Shown one piece after another: positions 27,553 through 36,768 of a stretch of DNA of 64,000 nt. The stretch is from Pedobacter sp. FW305-3-2-15-E-R2A2. Lineage in GTDB: Bacteria; Bacteroidota; Bacteroidia; Sphingobacteriales; Sphingobacteriaceae. Each line of letters opens with the position of its first letter. The first letter of the stretch is position 1. Position numbers and translations under genes: made by a program. Location of the stretch: positions 2,914,001 through 2,978,000 of the forward strand of contig NZ_CP151803.1 in the NCBI RefSeq assembly GCF_038446955.1, given 5' to 3'. The notes under the pieces were generated by a model. That model was not told where the DNA came from and did no database searches. It was given only the letters and a program-made list of their open reading frames with translations.

Positions 27553-28755
27553 ATGAGAAACAATAATATGATAAAGCTGGTCTCCTTTTTTCTGGGACTG
27601 ATCATACTTAGCCAAGGTTGTAAAGAAGATGAGCTGTTGCCTTTAACAGACAATCAGACCCCACCAGGTATAGTGTCGAATATAAGTGTGGAAAATGGTC
27701 CTGGAAAGGCCAAGATCACCTACTCTTTACCAAATGAAAAAGATCTTTTATACGTAAAAGCAGTCTATACACTAAACAGTGGAAAGGAGTACGAGGTCAA
27801 ATCATCGATCTACAACAGCTCACTTGAAGTAGTTGGTTTCGGTGATACAGACGAACACACGGTTAAACTTTATTCGGTAAATCGCAGTGAAGTCGCTTCC
27901 ACACCTGTAGAGGTTAAAGTTAAACCGCTGGAGAATGCCATCTGGTCTGTATATAGAAGCCTGGGGGTGATCGCTGATTTTGCTGGTATCAAGCTGACGG
28001 CAAAGAATACTTTTCAGTCTGATCTTGCCATTGAAGTCCTGGTTCAGAAAGATGGAAAATACGTTCCCAGTGCGAAAAATATCTATACCAAAGTGATTGA
28101 CATTGATCAGTCGGTACGTGGTTTTGATACCGTGTCACAGAAGTTTGCGGTCACGATCAGAGACCGCTGGCTCAACTACAGCGATACCTTGTATGCGACG
28201 CTGAAGCCACTTTATGAGACGGCACTACCTAAAACGGATTATCGTCCGATTACCTTACCTACGGATGCCACACAGGAATATACTTCTACCAGCCTGAGTT
28301 ATATGTGGGATGGAAATATCATGGACTGGCCAAGGATTTCCCTGACAAAGACGACCATCCTGACGCCTCAATGGGTCACCTTTGACCTGGGTAAGCCGGC
28401 CACTTTGAGCAGGATCGTGATCTGGGATTATCCTGAATACCTGAACGCGGGAAGAACCTACTATTATGGAGGTGGGGTAAACCAATTCGAAATATGGGGT
28501 TCTGATAATCCGCCAGCTGATGGCAGCTTTAACAACTGGACCCTTATGGGCACCTTCCAGGCCAAAAAACCATCAGGAAGTGCTTACGGTGTGCAAACAG
28601 GAGAGGATTATGCCGCTGCAAATGCCGGATTCAGTTACAGCCTCAAAATTGGTGCACCTAAAGTGCGGTACCTCCGCATCAAGAACAATAAAAACTGGCA
28701 GGGTACCACCTTTATGTCAGTGGCTGAAGTTCAGGTTTATGGTGATCCAAGATAG
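27553..28755 (+). CDS. Surface glycan-binding lipoprotein with discoidin-like C-terminus (SusE position)
   Basis: 400 residues from the ATG at 27553, giving a lipoprotein signal with Cys in LSQGCKEDE; an ATG at 27532 overlapping susD1 and one at 27568 are alternatives. An N-terminal fibronectin-like domain (GIVSNISVENGPGKAKITYSLP, as in DUF4959) is followed by a middle beta domain (DUF5126-like) and a C-terminal DUF5000/F5-8 type C domain (WVTFDLGKPATLSRIVIWD, VRYLRIKNNKNW). Proteins with this layout sit after susD in many PULs and are thought to bind glycan outside the cell. The pfam numbers are from memory of the family pattern and should be confirmed. Confidence 0.8.
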   Translation: MRNNNMIKLVSFFLGLIILSQGCKEDELLPLTDNQTPPGIVSNISVENGPGKAKITYSLPNEKDLLYVKAVYTLNSGKEYEVKSSIYNSSLEVVGFGDTDEHTVKLYSVNRSEVASTPVEVKVKPLENAIWSVYRSLGVIADFAGIKLTAKNTFQSDLAIEVLVQKDGKYVPSAKNIYTKVIDIDQSVRGFDTVSQKFAVTIRDRWLNYSDTLYATLKPLYETALPKTDYRPITLPTDATQEYTSTSLSYMWDGNIMDWPRISLTKTTILTPQWVTFDLGKPATLSRIVIWDYPEYLNAGRTYYYGGGVNQFEIWGSDNPPADGSFNNWTLMGTFQAKKPSGSAYGVQTGEDYAAANAGFSYSLKIGAPKVRYLRIKNNKNWQGTTFMSVAEVQVYGDPR

Positions 28756-28785
28756 TTAATGACCCCGAAATTTAATCTTATAAAG

Positions 28786-30036
28786 ATGAAACATAATATA
28801 TTAAATCGCCTGTTTAAGCTGCCTCGTTTAGTGCTGCTTGCGATGATGGCGATAACGCTTGCTTCTTGCGAAAAGGCGGATAAGTACAAAGAGTTCGTTA
28901 AAGATGGCGAGATTTCCTATATCGGTAAACTGGATTCCGTGAAAGTTTACTCCGGTAAGAACCGGGTCATGATCAAAGGCATGATCACTTCAGATCCGAA
29001 AATTGTTGAATGCAGGGTCTTCTGGAACAATAAAAAAGATTCCCTGGTGATACCCGTGACGAAAGAAATGATCGCTGATACGATTCATCGGTTTGTCAAT
29101 ATTGCCACTGAAGGTTTTCAGAACTTTTTGATCTATACTTATGATGCGGCAGGAAACCGTTCAATCCCGGTAAATACTTCCGGACGTACTTATGGAAGCC
29201 GATACCAGGCTGGGTTGACAAACAGAGACATTACGGATGCAAAGACGGATGAAACTACGGGTATTACTACCCTGAATTGGTTGGGTATGGACCGTTTAAC
29301 CGGTGTATTTGCGACGGATATCACGTATACCAAGCTCAACAACCAGTCGGCCACAGTCAGAATTCCTATAGATTCTTCCAGAATCGCTTTGAAGGATTTC
29401 AAATATGGTTCCACGATCAATTACAAAACGCTGTTTTTACCGGACACGATCAGCGTCGATACCTTTTACTCGGCGGTCAGCACAAGACAGATCGTGGCAC
29501 CTGCATTCCTCAAAATAAACGTGACCAATACCTATCTTAAGAATGCCGGTGGCAATTTTTCCAGATCTAGCTGGGACAATTCCAGATGGGGTTTGGTGGC
29601 CGACTGGACCACAAGTGCCGGAGCAAAGAACGTGAACAATACTTACGGGAGTTATGAATTCAGAAATGGCTCGGGGATGATTTCCTTCGAAGCGGGCTGG
29701 GGACTTCCGGGGATAACCGATGCATTGATTTATCAAACGGTTAGTCTGCCTGCGGGAACCTATTCTTTTGAAGCAAATGGTCTCGATCAGAATGCAGGAG
29801 GAACTCGGTATATCGCAGTAGCAGCAGGTAGCTCATTACCGCTGGTTGCCGATATTCCAACTGCTGCCATTAAATATGGAATCTTAAATCCTCAACCGGC
29901 CACTGCCACAGTGAAGTTAGAATTTACCTTAACGCAAACCACCCAGGTGTCGATCGGTTTTGCTGCTTCAATGCCGGCCAATGGCTATTATACTAAAATT
30001 GGAAACGTTCGCCTTTATACCATTCAGAATTTGTAA
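28786..30036 (+). CDS. PUL lipoprotein, DUF4998-type N-terminus with a jelly-roll C-terminus
   Basis: 416 residues from the ATG at 28786, which starts a lipoprotein signal ending LASC; an ATG at 28759 would add nine residues. The N-terminal half (KEFVKDGEISYIGKLDSVKVYSGKNRVMI) is the DUF4998 pattern found in lipoproteins after SusC/SusD. Residues about 245-416 look like a beta-sandwich of the DUF5013 or CBM kind (FSRSSWDNSRWGLVADW ... FEAGWGLPGITDALIYQTVSLPAGTYSFEANG). It is the last gene of the first uptake operon and precedes a strong hairpin. Likely a second surface glycan-binding protein; no catalytic motif seen. Confidence 0.78.
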   Translation: MKHNILNRLFKLPRLVLLAMMAITLASCEKADKYKEFVKDGEISYIGKLDSVKVYSGKNRVMIKGMITSDPKIVECRVFWNNKKDSLVIPVTKEMIADTIHRFVNIATEGFQNFLIYTYDAAGNRSIPVNTSGRTYGSRYQAGLTNRDITDAKTDETTGITTLNWLGMDRLTGVFATDITYTKLNNQSATVRIPIDSSRIALKDFKYGSTINYKTLFLPDTISVDTFYSAVSTRQIVAPAFLKINVTNTYLKNAGGNFSRSSWDNSRWGLVADWTTSAGAKNVNNTYGSYEFRNGSGMISFEAGWGLPGITDALIYQTVSLPAGTYSFEANGLDQNAGGTRYIAVAAGSSLPLVADIPTAAIKYGILNPQPATATVKLEFTLTQTTQVSIGFAASMPANGYYTKIGNVRLYTIQNL

Positions 30037-30055
30037 CCTGTTCTGAATCGAAGGA

Positions 30056-30101
30056 CCCCGGAGTTCAGCACGTAGCTCAATACAGATGCTGAACTCCGGG
30101 G
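30056..30101 (+). terminator. Strong hairpin after the susC1 operon
   Basis: Perfect 15-base arms (30056-30070 and 30087-30101), GC-rich, with a 16-base loop. No run of T follows, so it may be a factor-dependent terminator or an mRNA 3'-end stabiliser rather than a classical intrinsic terminator. Confidence 0.6.
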
Positions 30102-30145
30102 AACTTTAGTGCTCCACTAAAAACTAATCTCCTTATTTATCAATC

Positions 30146-30970
30146 ATGCGCCACAAAAAGATATATTTCATCAGTTTGATGTCCCTGCTTTTCAGCACAA
30201 AACAAGCCGCAATTGCACAGCAAAGCCCAATGCCCTCAGTAGCATCCGACACTCAAAAACCAATCATTTTACTCGACTCGGGTTCGTTTAACAGTCCGGC
30301 TAAATTTAAATCACGCTGGAATATGTTCTATCCCTGGGGCACAGACCACAACGGTGCCGCAAGGATGTATAAAAAACAGGTCTCCATCCTTTCCGGAGGT
30401 GTGCTGCAAATTAAGGCAAATCGCCACGAAGCCTGGGAAGGCAAGAGCACTGCTGATCCCAAACTAAGGATCTTTTATCATTCCGGAGCAGTGCACCTGA
30501 AAGAGAAAATAATGGTCACTGGAGCGAAACCCAGATGGGTCATCAGTGGTGATTTTCAGGTGCCTTCAACTAAAGGGACATGGCCCGCATTCTGGATCAC
30601 AGGCTCAGAAAGCTGGCCGCCGGAAAGTGACATCATGGAGTTTAAAGGCACAGATACCACCTGGCAAAACACCGCTACCGGACCGGATTGGAAACACCTG
30701 TCCTGGCAAAATAAGTTAAGCGCAGTTCCTAAGCCCCAGGACTGGCACAACTATAAAATTGTGATGGAAAAGACCTCATCCACCGATGTCAGCATTGAAT
30801 ATTACGTCGACAATGTGAAGACTGATACGCACACCGCAAACTTTGTCGACAAGCCTTTCTGGCTGATCATCAATATGCAAATGGGAGGGGATAGTGGTAC
30901 CGCAGCCCGGTCTTTAAAGACCGCAGTAATGAAGGGAAGAAATGTCTATGTAGCCGCCTATTCTAATTAA
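30146..30970 (+). CDS. GH16 endo-glycosidase (beta-glucanase or beta-1,3-galactanase type)
   Basis: 274 residues with signal peptide ending AIAQ. The GH16 catalytic pattern ExDxxE is present as Glu160-Ser-Asp162-Ile-Met-Glu165 (WPPESDIMEFKG): Glu160 nucleophile, Glu165 acid/base. GTWPAFWITGSESWPP before it and the C-terminal WLIINMQMGGD strand complete the jelly roll. GH16 enzymes cut beta-1,3 or beta-1,4 glucans and galactans internally; in arabinogalactan loci, members act on the beta-1,3-galactan backbone, which would suit the GH30 and GH35 enzymes here. Substrate is inferred. No lipobox, so secreted or periplasmic. Confidence 0.88.
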   Translation: MRHKKIYFISLMSLLFSTKQAAIAQQSPMPSVASDTQKPIILLDSGSFNSPAKFKSRWNMFYPWGTDHNGAARMYKKQVSILSGGVLQIKANRHEAWEGKSTADPKLRIFYHSGAVHLKEKIMVTGAKPRWVISGDFQVPSTKGTWPAFWITGSESWPPESDIMEFKGTDTTWQNTATGPDWKHLSWQNKLSAVPKPQDWHNYKIVMEKTSSTDVSIEYYVDNVKTDTHTANFVDKPFWLIINMQMGGDSGTAARSLKTAVMKGRNVYVAAYSN

Positions 30971-30986
30971 ATCATTAATAAATATT

Positions 30987-32225
30987 ATGAAAACTAAATT
31001 GTTGATATTCAATCTTGTAATTTTATCGGTAGTCGCGGGAAGTTGTAAGAAGGGAGTACTTCCCATCAAAAAAGAAAACACGGAATCATCGCTAAGTACA
31101 GCAATTATTCCGACCCTGACCACCACCGCATTTACCAGCATTACCACGGTTTCAGCAACCACCGGAGGAATGATCTCGGCCAATGGAGGAGCATCGGTTA
31201 CGGAAAGAGGAATCTGTTATGGCACGAACCCTAATCCGACCATCGCCGGTCTGACCGTTGCGCCAACAAGCGTGTCAGGTTCAGGTGAATTTATCGCAAG
31301 GCTCAGCGGACTAACGGCCTCTACCAAATACTATGTCAGGGCATTCGCTAAAAATAGTGTCGGAATTGCTTATGGTAATGAAATCGAACTCAATACCGCA
31401 GATGTAGTCAGCGCGACTTTCTCCTTTACCCCAATGTTTATCATCGGATCAACCCTCGCTGCGACAGATGTTGAGGTGCTGACCGATGGTGGCAATGCAG
31501 TGACTGAGAAAGGAATTTGCTGGAGTACCACAGCGAACCCGACGGTGGCCAATAATAAGTTAAAGCACAACAGCACAGGACTTGGTAAATTCCGGACGAT
31601 GATCAAAGGATTGAACGAAAAAACAGATTACCATGTCCGGGCTTATGCCATCAATGCGAAAGGCGTTAGCTATAGTGCTGATGTGACCTTTAAAACGATT
31701 CCGGCAGGTAAAATGACTTATACCTTTAATAAAGCAACAAACCCTACTGAAGCGCAATTGGCGGCCTATGATCGCCTGCAAATGCCAATAGATAGTGCCA
31801 GCTGGTACATCAAAAACTTTACCTCCGCAACCAAACATGTTTACCTGAATTATGACCCGGGAGTACCAACTGCCGATGCCAACAATGAAGGCTGGATGAG
31901 GTTTGGTGCAAGCACAGGTGTGCAGAACATCAGAACTATGCTGCATGAAATGAACCATACGCTGGGAACAGGAACTTCTGCCTGGTGGTCCGGGAAAATT
32001 TCAGGTGGTAAATACCAGGGCGAGCATGTCAATGCATTATTGAAGAAAATCCAGAACAGCAGTGTTGATGTGCAGCTGAGTGGCGATGCACAACATTGGT
32101 GGCCTTATGGCTTGAACCAGAATTCGGAGGTGACTTCCAGCTGGGATTATGTCTACAACTGTCTCATTATTGAAGCAATGCGAAAAGATGGAATGACGTC
32201 CTACAGCGGGGCTTATACGCCCTGA
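30987..32225 (+). CDS. Lipoprotein with two fibronectin-like domains and an HExxH domain
   Basis: 412 residues; lipobox VAGSC (Cys20). Two related beta-sandwich repeats at about 45-138 and 145-237, both with the pattern GG..VTE(R/K)GICxxTxxNPT and a final YxVRA(F/Y)A.N..G.(A/S)Y, as in fibronectin-like domains of Bacteroidota surface proteins. The C-terminal 170 residues carry MLHEMNHTLGTGTSAWW, a zinc-peptidase type HExxH motif (His320, Glu321, His324). Candidate third ligands are His347 (QGEHVN) or His370 (AQHWWPYG). I do not recognise the C-terminal family. It starts 16 bases after the GH16 gene. It could be a metallopeptidase for the protein part of a glycoprotein, or a binding protein with a chance motif. 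Confidence 0.7.
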   Translation: MKTKLLIFNLVILSVVAGSCKKGVLPIKKENTESSLSTAIIPTLTTTAFTSITTVSATTGGMISANGGASVTERGICYGTNPNPTIAGLTVAPTSVSGSGEFIARLSGLTASTKYYVRAFAKNSVGIAYGNEIELNTADVVSATFSFTPMFIIGSTLAATDVEVLTDGGNAVTEKGICWSTTANPTVANNKLKHNSTGLGKFRTMIKGLNEKTDYHVRAYAINAKGVSYSADVTFKTIPAGKMTYTFNKATNPTEAQLAAYDRLQMPIDSASWYIKNFTSATKHVYLNYDPGVPTADANNEGWMRFGASTGVQNIRTMLHEMNHTLGTGTSAWWSGKISGGKYQGEHVNALLKKIQNSSVDVQLSGDAQHWWPYGLNQNSEVTSSWDYVYNCLIIEAMRKDGMTSYSGAYTP

Positions 32226-32365
32226 TACACCACTTAATTAACAACACAATACCCTTAATACCCTATAATCCCTGTTTTCGTCAGCATACTTCTCTCTCCG
32301 GTTCAACTGAGGAAAGATTGTGCTGGCGATTTTGTTTAATATGGCTGGTCCACCGACTATTTTGT

Positions 32366-32373
32366 TACATTTG
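32366..32373 (+). promoter_or_regulatory. Candidate -7 box of the HTCS 2 gene
   Basis: TACATTTG matches TAnnTTTG exactly, 30 bases before the chosen start codon. No TTTG at the proper -33 distance. It supports the start at 32404 rather than the in-frame ATG at 32320, which lies upstream of it. Confidence 0.35.
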
Positions 32374-32403
32374 AATCCTAAAAAAACAACAGCCAGCCAA
32401 AAA

Positions 32404-35400
32404 ATGCGTTTACTGCCAATTCTTATTCTTGTTGCGTATTTTTTGGTGCAGTCTGCAAACCTTAAAGCGCAGTCATGGCCGGCAGAGAATGGCAAGTCTC
32501 CCTATGGCAATTACGCGCTTAAAACCTATACCATTTCTGATGGCCTTCCTTCTAAAAATACGACGGCTACCTTTAAGGATAAAAGAGGGTTTATCTGGGT
32601 AGGCACGGAAAATGGGCTTTGCCGTTTTGATGGTTATACTTTCAAAATATTTTACCATAGGCCCGGCGATAGGTCCTCGATCAGCAATAACTTCATCAGT
32701 ACGATCGTAGAAGACCGCAAAGGCAGACTATGGGTAGGAACGATGGACGGATTAAATTTAATGGATCCGCTGACCGAAAAGTTCCAGTCCTTTTACCACA
32801 ACGAATCCGTCGCTTCCTCGATCAGTAACAACAAAATATGGTCTCTGCTTTGCGATAAACAGGGGGTCATCTGGGTAGGAACTGATGATGGCTTTAACAA
32901 ATACCAGGAAGCCACAAAATCCTTTACCGTTTATCAGCCCAATCAAAAATCACCAAATGCCATGGTGGGTAAATCTGTCAACTCAATTATTGAAGACGGA
33001 CAGGGCAGGCTATGGCTGGGGAACTGGAGTGGGGGATTAAACAGTTTCGATAAACGTACACAGCAATTCAAAAACTTTCCACAAAAACAACTGCCGGGAC
33101 TTAAAAATCCGAACGATGTATGGGCAATCGCTTATGATGAAAAAGGAGCGATCTGGGTAGGTACCTATTGGAGCGGATTGTTTCGATTTGACCTTAAAAA
33201 TAATACCTTCAGCGCCATTAAAGCTCCGGATAAAAACAATCCGGGCATTTATAGCATCCTACCGGTATCGGGTAATACTTTACTGGTTGGCGGAAGCAAT
33301 GGTTTTCATTGGCTGGATACAGAAAATAACAAATGGGAGCCGATAAAAAATCTGGTCAACTATGCCTTTGGCGATGCCTATAAAGACCGGGACGGCATCA
33401 TCTGGATCAATGCAAAAAATGGCTTTATAAAGATCGACAGCAAACAATACAAATTCGACCTGAAAGCGCTTCAGCTTGGCGGTGCCGAAGTGAAAAGCCT
33501 TGCCAGTAAAGATGATCAGATCTGGGTGGGGACGAATAAAGGATTGTACACCTTCGATTACAAATCCGGAAAACTCTCGGCATTCAGGAAAAATGGAACA
33601 CCCAACAGCCTGGAAAGTAACGACATCAGTAAGCTTTATTTCGATGCTAAAGGAACGCTGTGGATCCTGACGGAAGATGGATTTGACAGTTATGACCCAC
33701 AGGGGAAAACATTTTCGCATCATGACCATCATTCCGCTTTGGGGAGCCTGTTTAATGAAGATGTTTTCCGGGATATCCTGGAGGTTGAACCAGGAATCTA
33801 TTACCTGGCTACCGATGCCGGGCTTAAAGTTTACAACAGCCATAACCATACCTTCAAACATTATTACAGCAATAAGAATGATAAATATGCCCTGAGCAAT
33901 AACCACTTATATTCCTTGTTAAAGGATCAGAAAGGAGACATCTGGATCGGGACTTATGGAGGCGGTCTGAACCGTTTCAATCCGCGAACAGAACGTTTCG
34001 AGGTTTTCCGTTCAGAGGAACGTTCCAATGGCAGAATCAGCAGCAACATCATCAGAGCGCTGTTTCAGGATTCCCGGCAAAACATTTGGGTAGCTACACC
34101 AGATGGATTGAATAGATTTGAAGCTAAGGATCAGAAATTTGTGGTCTACTCAAAAAAGGATGGCTTTGCGAGCAATGTATTCAGGGACATTGCAGAAGAC
34201 CGCAATGGGAACATCTGGGTGGCTACGGAAAGCGGACTTTCGAGATTTGATCCTAAAAGCATGAAGGTCCGGAATTTTGATGAGGCGGATGGGGTGTATG
34301 TGAACTCCGTACTGCTGAACGACGGCAAAGACATTTACCTCGCAGGAGCATTGGGCCTGATCAGGTTTGATCCCCTGGCCATTCCACTCAATAAAATTAT
34401 TCCTCCTGTTTATATTACAGATTTTCAGTTGTTTAATAAATCTGTGGTCCCTGATCCAAACGGACCATTAAAACAAAACCTGAACCTTAGCACTGAATTG
34501 ACGCTTGATTATGAGCAAAGCGTGTTCTCCTTTGAATTCGTCGGACTCAACTACCGCTATCCGGAAAAAAATGAATATGCCTATAAATTGGTTGGCTTTG
34601 ATAAAAAGTGGAATCAGGTCGGAACACAGAGAAAAGCCACCTATACGAACTTAAATCCGGGCACTTATCAATTCCACATCAGGGCCTCCAATAACGATGG
34701 CGTCTGGAACGAACAGGGAAAGGTATTGATCATCAACATTCGTCCGCCTTGGTACTGGACCTGGTGGGCTTACACGCTCTATGCAGCCACAATTGCGCTG
34801 CTCATCTACCTGTACCTGCTTTATCGAAATAAACAGGCCGACCTGAAATACAAAATAAAAGTAGCGAGTATAGAAAGTGAAAAAGAAAAAGAACTCAATG
34901 AAAAGAAACTCTCTTTCTTTACGAACATCTCTCACGAGTTCCGTACGCCTTTAACGCTGATCATCAATCCGATTAAGGAATTGCTGTACCATGACGATAA
35001 AGATGTGGATACGAGTAACCTCAATATCGTCTACCGGAATGCAAAAAGGTTATTGAGTCTGGTAGATCAGCTCTTGCTCTTCAGGAAAGCGGATGCTCAG
35101 GCAGACAAACTAAAGGCCGCAGATCTGGACATCGTCAACCTCTGCAAGGAAGTTTACCTCTGCTTTTCCCATCAGGCCAATTCCAGAGGGATTGCCTACG
35201 ATTTTGTAAGCTCATCAGATCACATCTGGATCTATGCAGACCGCGAGAAACTGGAGATCGCCATATTTAACCTGTTGTCGAATGCGATTAAGTTTACACC
35301 CGAAGGAGGGAGCGTAAGACTTGAAATCCTGGAAATCCAGGATCAGCTGAGCATTAAGGTGATCGACACGGGTTGTGGCATCCCGGAAGCGGCAGGGGAG

Positions 35401-36522
35401 AAAATTTACAACAGGTTTTACCAGGAAACGGATGAAAACAGTTCTTTGAGAACCGGTTTTGGAATCGGATTGTTCCTGGTTCGTAATTTCATAGAAAATC
35501 ATGGTGGATCCATCACGTATACAAGTGTACCCAATGAAGGGACTACTTTTGTCATCAGCCTGAAGAAAGGAAAACACCACATCCATCCCGATCAGGTGAT
35601 TCCCGTGTCTGAAAGCAGTTCCATGTTGCTGATGGAGCTGGCAGAAGAACAAGACCATACAAGGGCTGAAGAAGAACGGGTCACTGCCGAACCGCAGGAC
35701 GAAGCACTGGCTTCAGAAAAGAAAACGATACTGATCATCGATGATAATAAATCGATCAGGGATTATCTGCTGAGCATTTTCAAACCTTATTATCATTTGC
35801 ATGTGGCCACAAGCGGAGAAGAGGGGATGACGATGATCAGGGAGCTGCTGCCTGATTTTATCATCAGTGATGTGATGATGCAAGGCATCAGCGGCATTGA
35901 AATCTGTAGCCTGGTGAAAGAGGATCCTGCTTTAAGCCATATTCCGGTAGTATTGCTTACCGCCAGTTCTTCCCCGGAGATTAAACTGAAAGGTCTGGAA
36001 ACCGGAGCAGACGATTACATCAGCAAACCTTTCGACAAAGACTTACTCATCGCCAGGGTGGCCGGAATCCTGAAAAGCAAGAACAGCCTGCAGAAGTATT
36101 TCTATAACGAGATCACCCTGAACCCTACGACCTCAAAAATCTCTGCAGAATACCGGGATTTTCTGCAGGAATGTATCCGGATCGTAGAGCAACACATTAC
36201 CGATCCCAATTTTACTATCCAGGTACTTGCGGAGGAAATTGGCATTTCCCGTTCCAGCTTGTTCAATAAAATAAAGTCCATTTCCGGGAGGTCTTCCAAT
36301 AGCTTCATTCGTTTTATTCGTCTGAGAAAAGCAGCAGAAATTTTTATCAATACAGACAACACCATTTCGGAAACAATGTTTATGGTCGGCATCAACGACA
36401 TCAAATATTTCAGGGAACAATTCAATAAACTGTTCCACATGAACCCTTCAGATTACATCCGGAAATACCGGAAGAACTTTTCCAACAACATCACCCTGAG
36501 TAAAGAGCTCAAGAAAAAATAA
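32404..36522 (+). CDS. Hybrid two-component system regulator (HTCS 2)
   Basis: 1372 residues from the ATG at 32404, which begins a signal peptide (MRLLPILILVAYFLVQSANLKAQ). Domains in order: propeller repeats about 35-690 (repeated WxGT/WVAT after D-x-x-G), Y_Y_Y about 700-775, transmembrane helix near 790-810, kinase with His844 in NISHEFRTPL, ATPase motifs DTGCGI and GFGIGLFLV, receiver with Asp1156 in IISDVMMQG, C-terminal AraC helix-turn-helix. It lies just upstream of susC2 on the same strand, with a 29-base motif between them that is also found near HTCS 1. Clearly homologous to HTCS 1 but diverged in the sensor half, so it probably senses another oligosaccharide. Confidence 0.95.
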   Translation: MRLLPILILVAYFLVQSANLKAQSWPAENGKSPYGNYALKTYTISDGLPSKNTTATFKDKRGFIWVGTENGLCRFDGYTFKIFYHRPGDRSSISNNFISTIVEDRKGRLWVGTMDGLNLMDPLTEKFQSFYHNESVASSISNNKIWSLLCDKQGVIWVGTDDGFNKYQEATKSFTVYQPNQKSPNAMVGKSVNSIIEDGQGRLWLGNWSGGLNSFDKRTQQFKNFPQKQLPGLKNPNDVWAIAYDEKGAIWVGTYWSGLFRFDLKNNTFSAIKAPDKNNPGIYSILPVSGNTLLVGGSNGFHWLDTENNKWEPIKNLVNYAFGDAYKDRDGIIWINAKNGFIKIDSKQYKFDLKALQLGGAEVKSLASKDDQIWVGTNKGLYTFDYKSGKLSAFRKNGTPNSLESNDISKLYFDAKGTLWILTEDGFDSYDPQGKTFSHHDHHSALGSLFNEDVFRDILEVEPGIYYLATDAGLKVYNSHNHTFKHYYSNKNDKYALSNNHLYSLLKDQKGDIWIGTYGGGLNRFNPRTERFEVFRSEERSNGRISSNIIRALFQDSRQNIWVATPDGLNRFEAKDQKFVVYSKKDGFASNVFRDIAEDRNGNIWVATESGLSRFDPKSMKVRNFDEADGVYVNSVLLNDGKDIYLAGALGLIRFDPLAIPLNKIIPPVYITDFQLFNKSVVPDPNGPLKQNLNLSTELTLDYEQSVFSFEFVGLNYRYPEKNEYAYKLVGFDKKWNQVGTQRKATYTNLNPGTYQFHIRASNNDGVWNEQGKVLIINIRPPWYWTWWAYTLYAATIALLIYLYLLYRNKQADLKYKIKVASIESEKEKELNEKKLSFFTNISHEFRTPLTLIINPIKELLYHDDKDVDTSNLNIVYRNAKRLLSLVDQLLLFRKADAQADKLKAADLDIVNLCKEVYLCFSHQANSRGIAYDFVSSSDHIWIYADREKLEIAIFNLLSNAIKFTPEGGSVRLEILEIQDQLSIKVIDTGCGIPEAAGEKIYNRFYQETDENSSLRTGFGIGLFLVRNFIENHGGSITYTSVPNEGTTFVISLKKGKHHIHPDQVIPVSESSSMLLMELAEEQDHTRAEEERVTAEPQDEALASEKKTILIIDDNKSIRDYLLSIFKPYYHLHVATSGEEGMTMIRELLPDFIISDVMMQGISGIEICSLVKEDPALSHIPVVLLTASSSPEIKLKGLETGADDYISKPFDKDLLIARVAGILKSKNSLQKYFYNEITLNPTTSKISAEYRDFLQECIRIVEQHITDPNFTIQVLAEEIGISRSSLFNKIKSISGRSSNSFIRFIRLRKAAEIFINTDNTISETMFMVGINDIKYFREQFNKLFHMNPSDYIRKYRKNFSNNITLSKELKKK

Positions 36523-36545
36523 TCCGGCTTCCTGCTCCCGGATTA
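36520..36545 (+). terminator. Hairpin after HTCS 2
   Basis: 8-base arms TAATCCGG and CCGGATTA with a 10-base loop right after the HTCS 2 stop. No strong T run, so a weak or factor-dependent terminator. Confidence 0.45.
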
Positions 36546-36598
36546 AATTACCCCCGTTCTGCCGTTTTTAAGGCTTTTACCACTAAAACCGCATTTTT

Positions 36599-36627
36599 AC
36601 CCCTCACATATTCTCAGTTTGCCCCCC
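36599..36627 (+). promoter_or_regulatory. Candidate HTCS recognition motif before susC2
   Basis: Second copy of the ACCCCT ... TGCCCCCC block, same 29-base length as the copy at 21924. A possible -7 box TAGCTTTC follows at 36654-36661. The start codon of susC2 is about 140 bases downstream. Confidence 0.6.
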
Positions 36628-36768
36628 TGAATTCCGTTTAAAACCATCGAATTTAGCTTTCGTCAACACGATACCCAGATCTGTAATTACGCTGTGCGCA
36701 CAGTCAGATTCCATAAGATTTTAGGTGTAACAGTTGATGAGCTAATCCTAAAACCAAATATAAACGAT

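Noticed and set aside
33280..33906. 208-codon open frame on the minus strand
   Set aside because: Lies wholly inside the HTCS 2 propeller region; antisense shadow of a well-supported gene.
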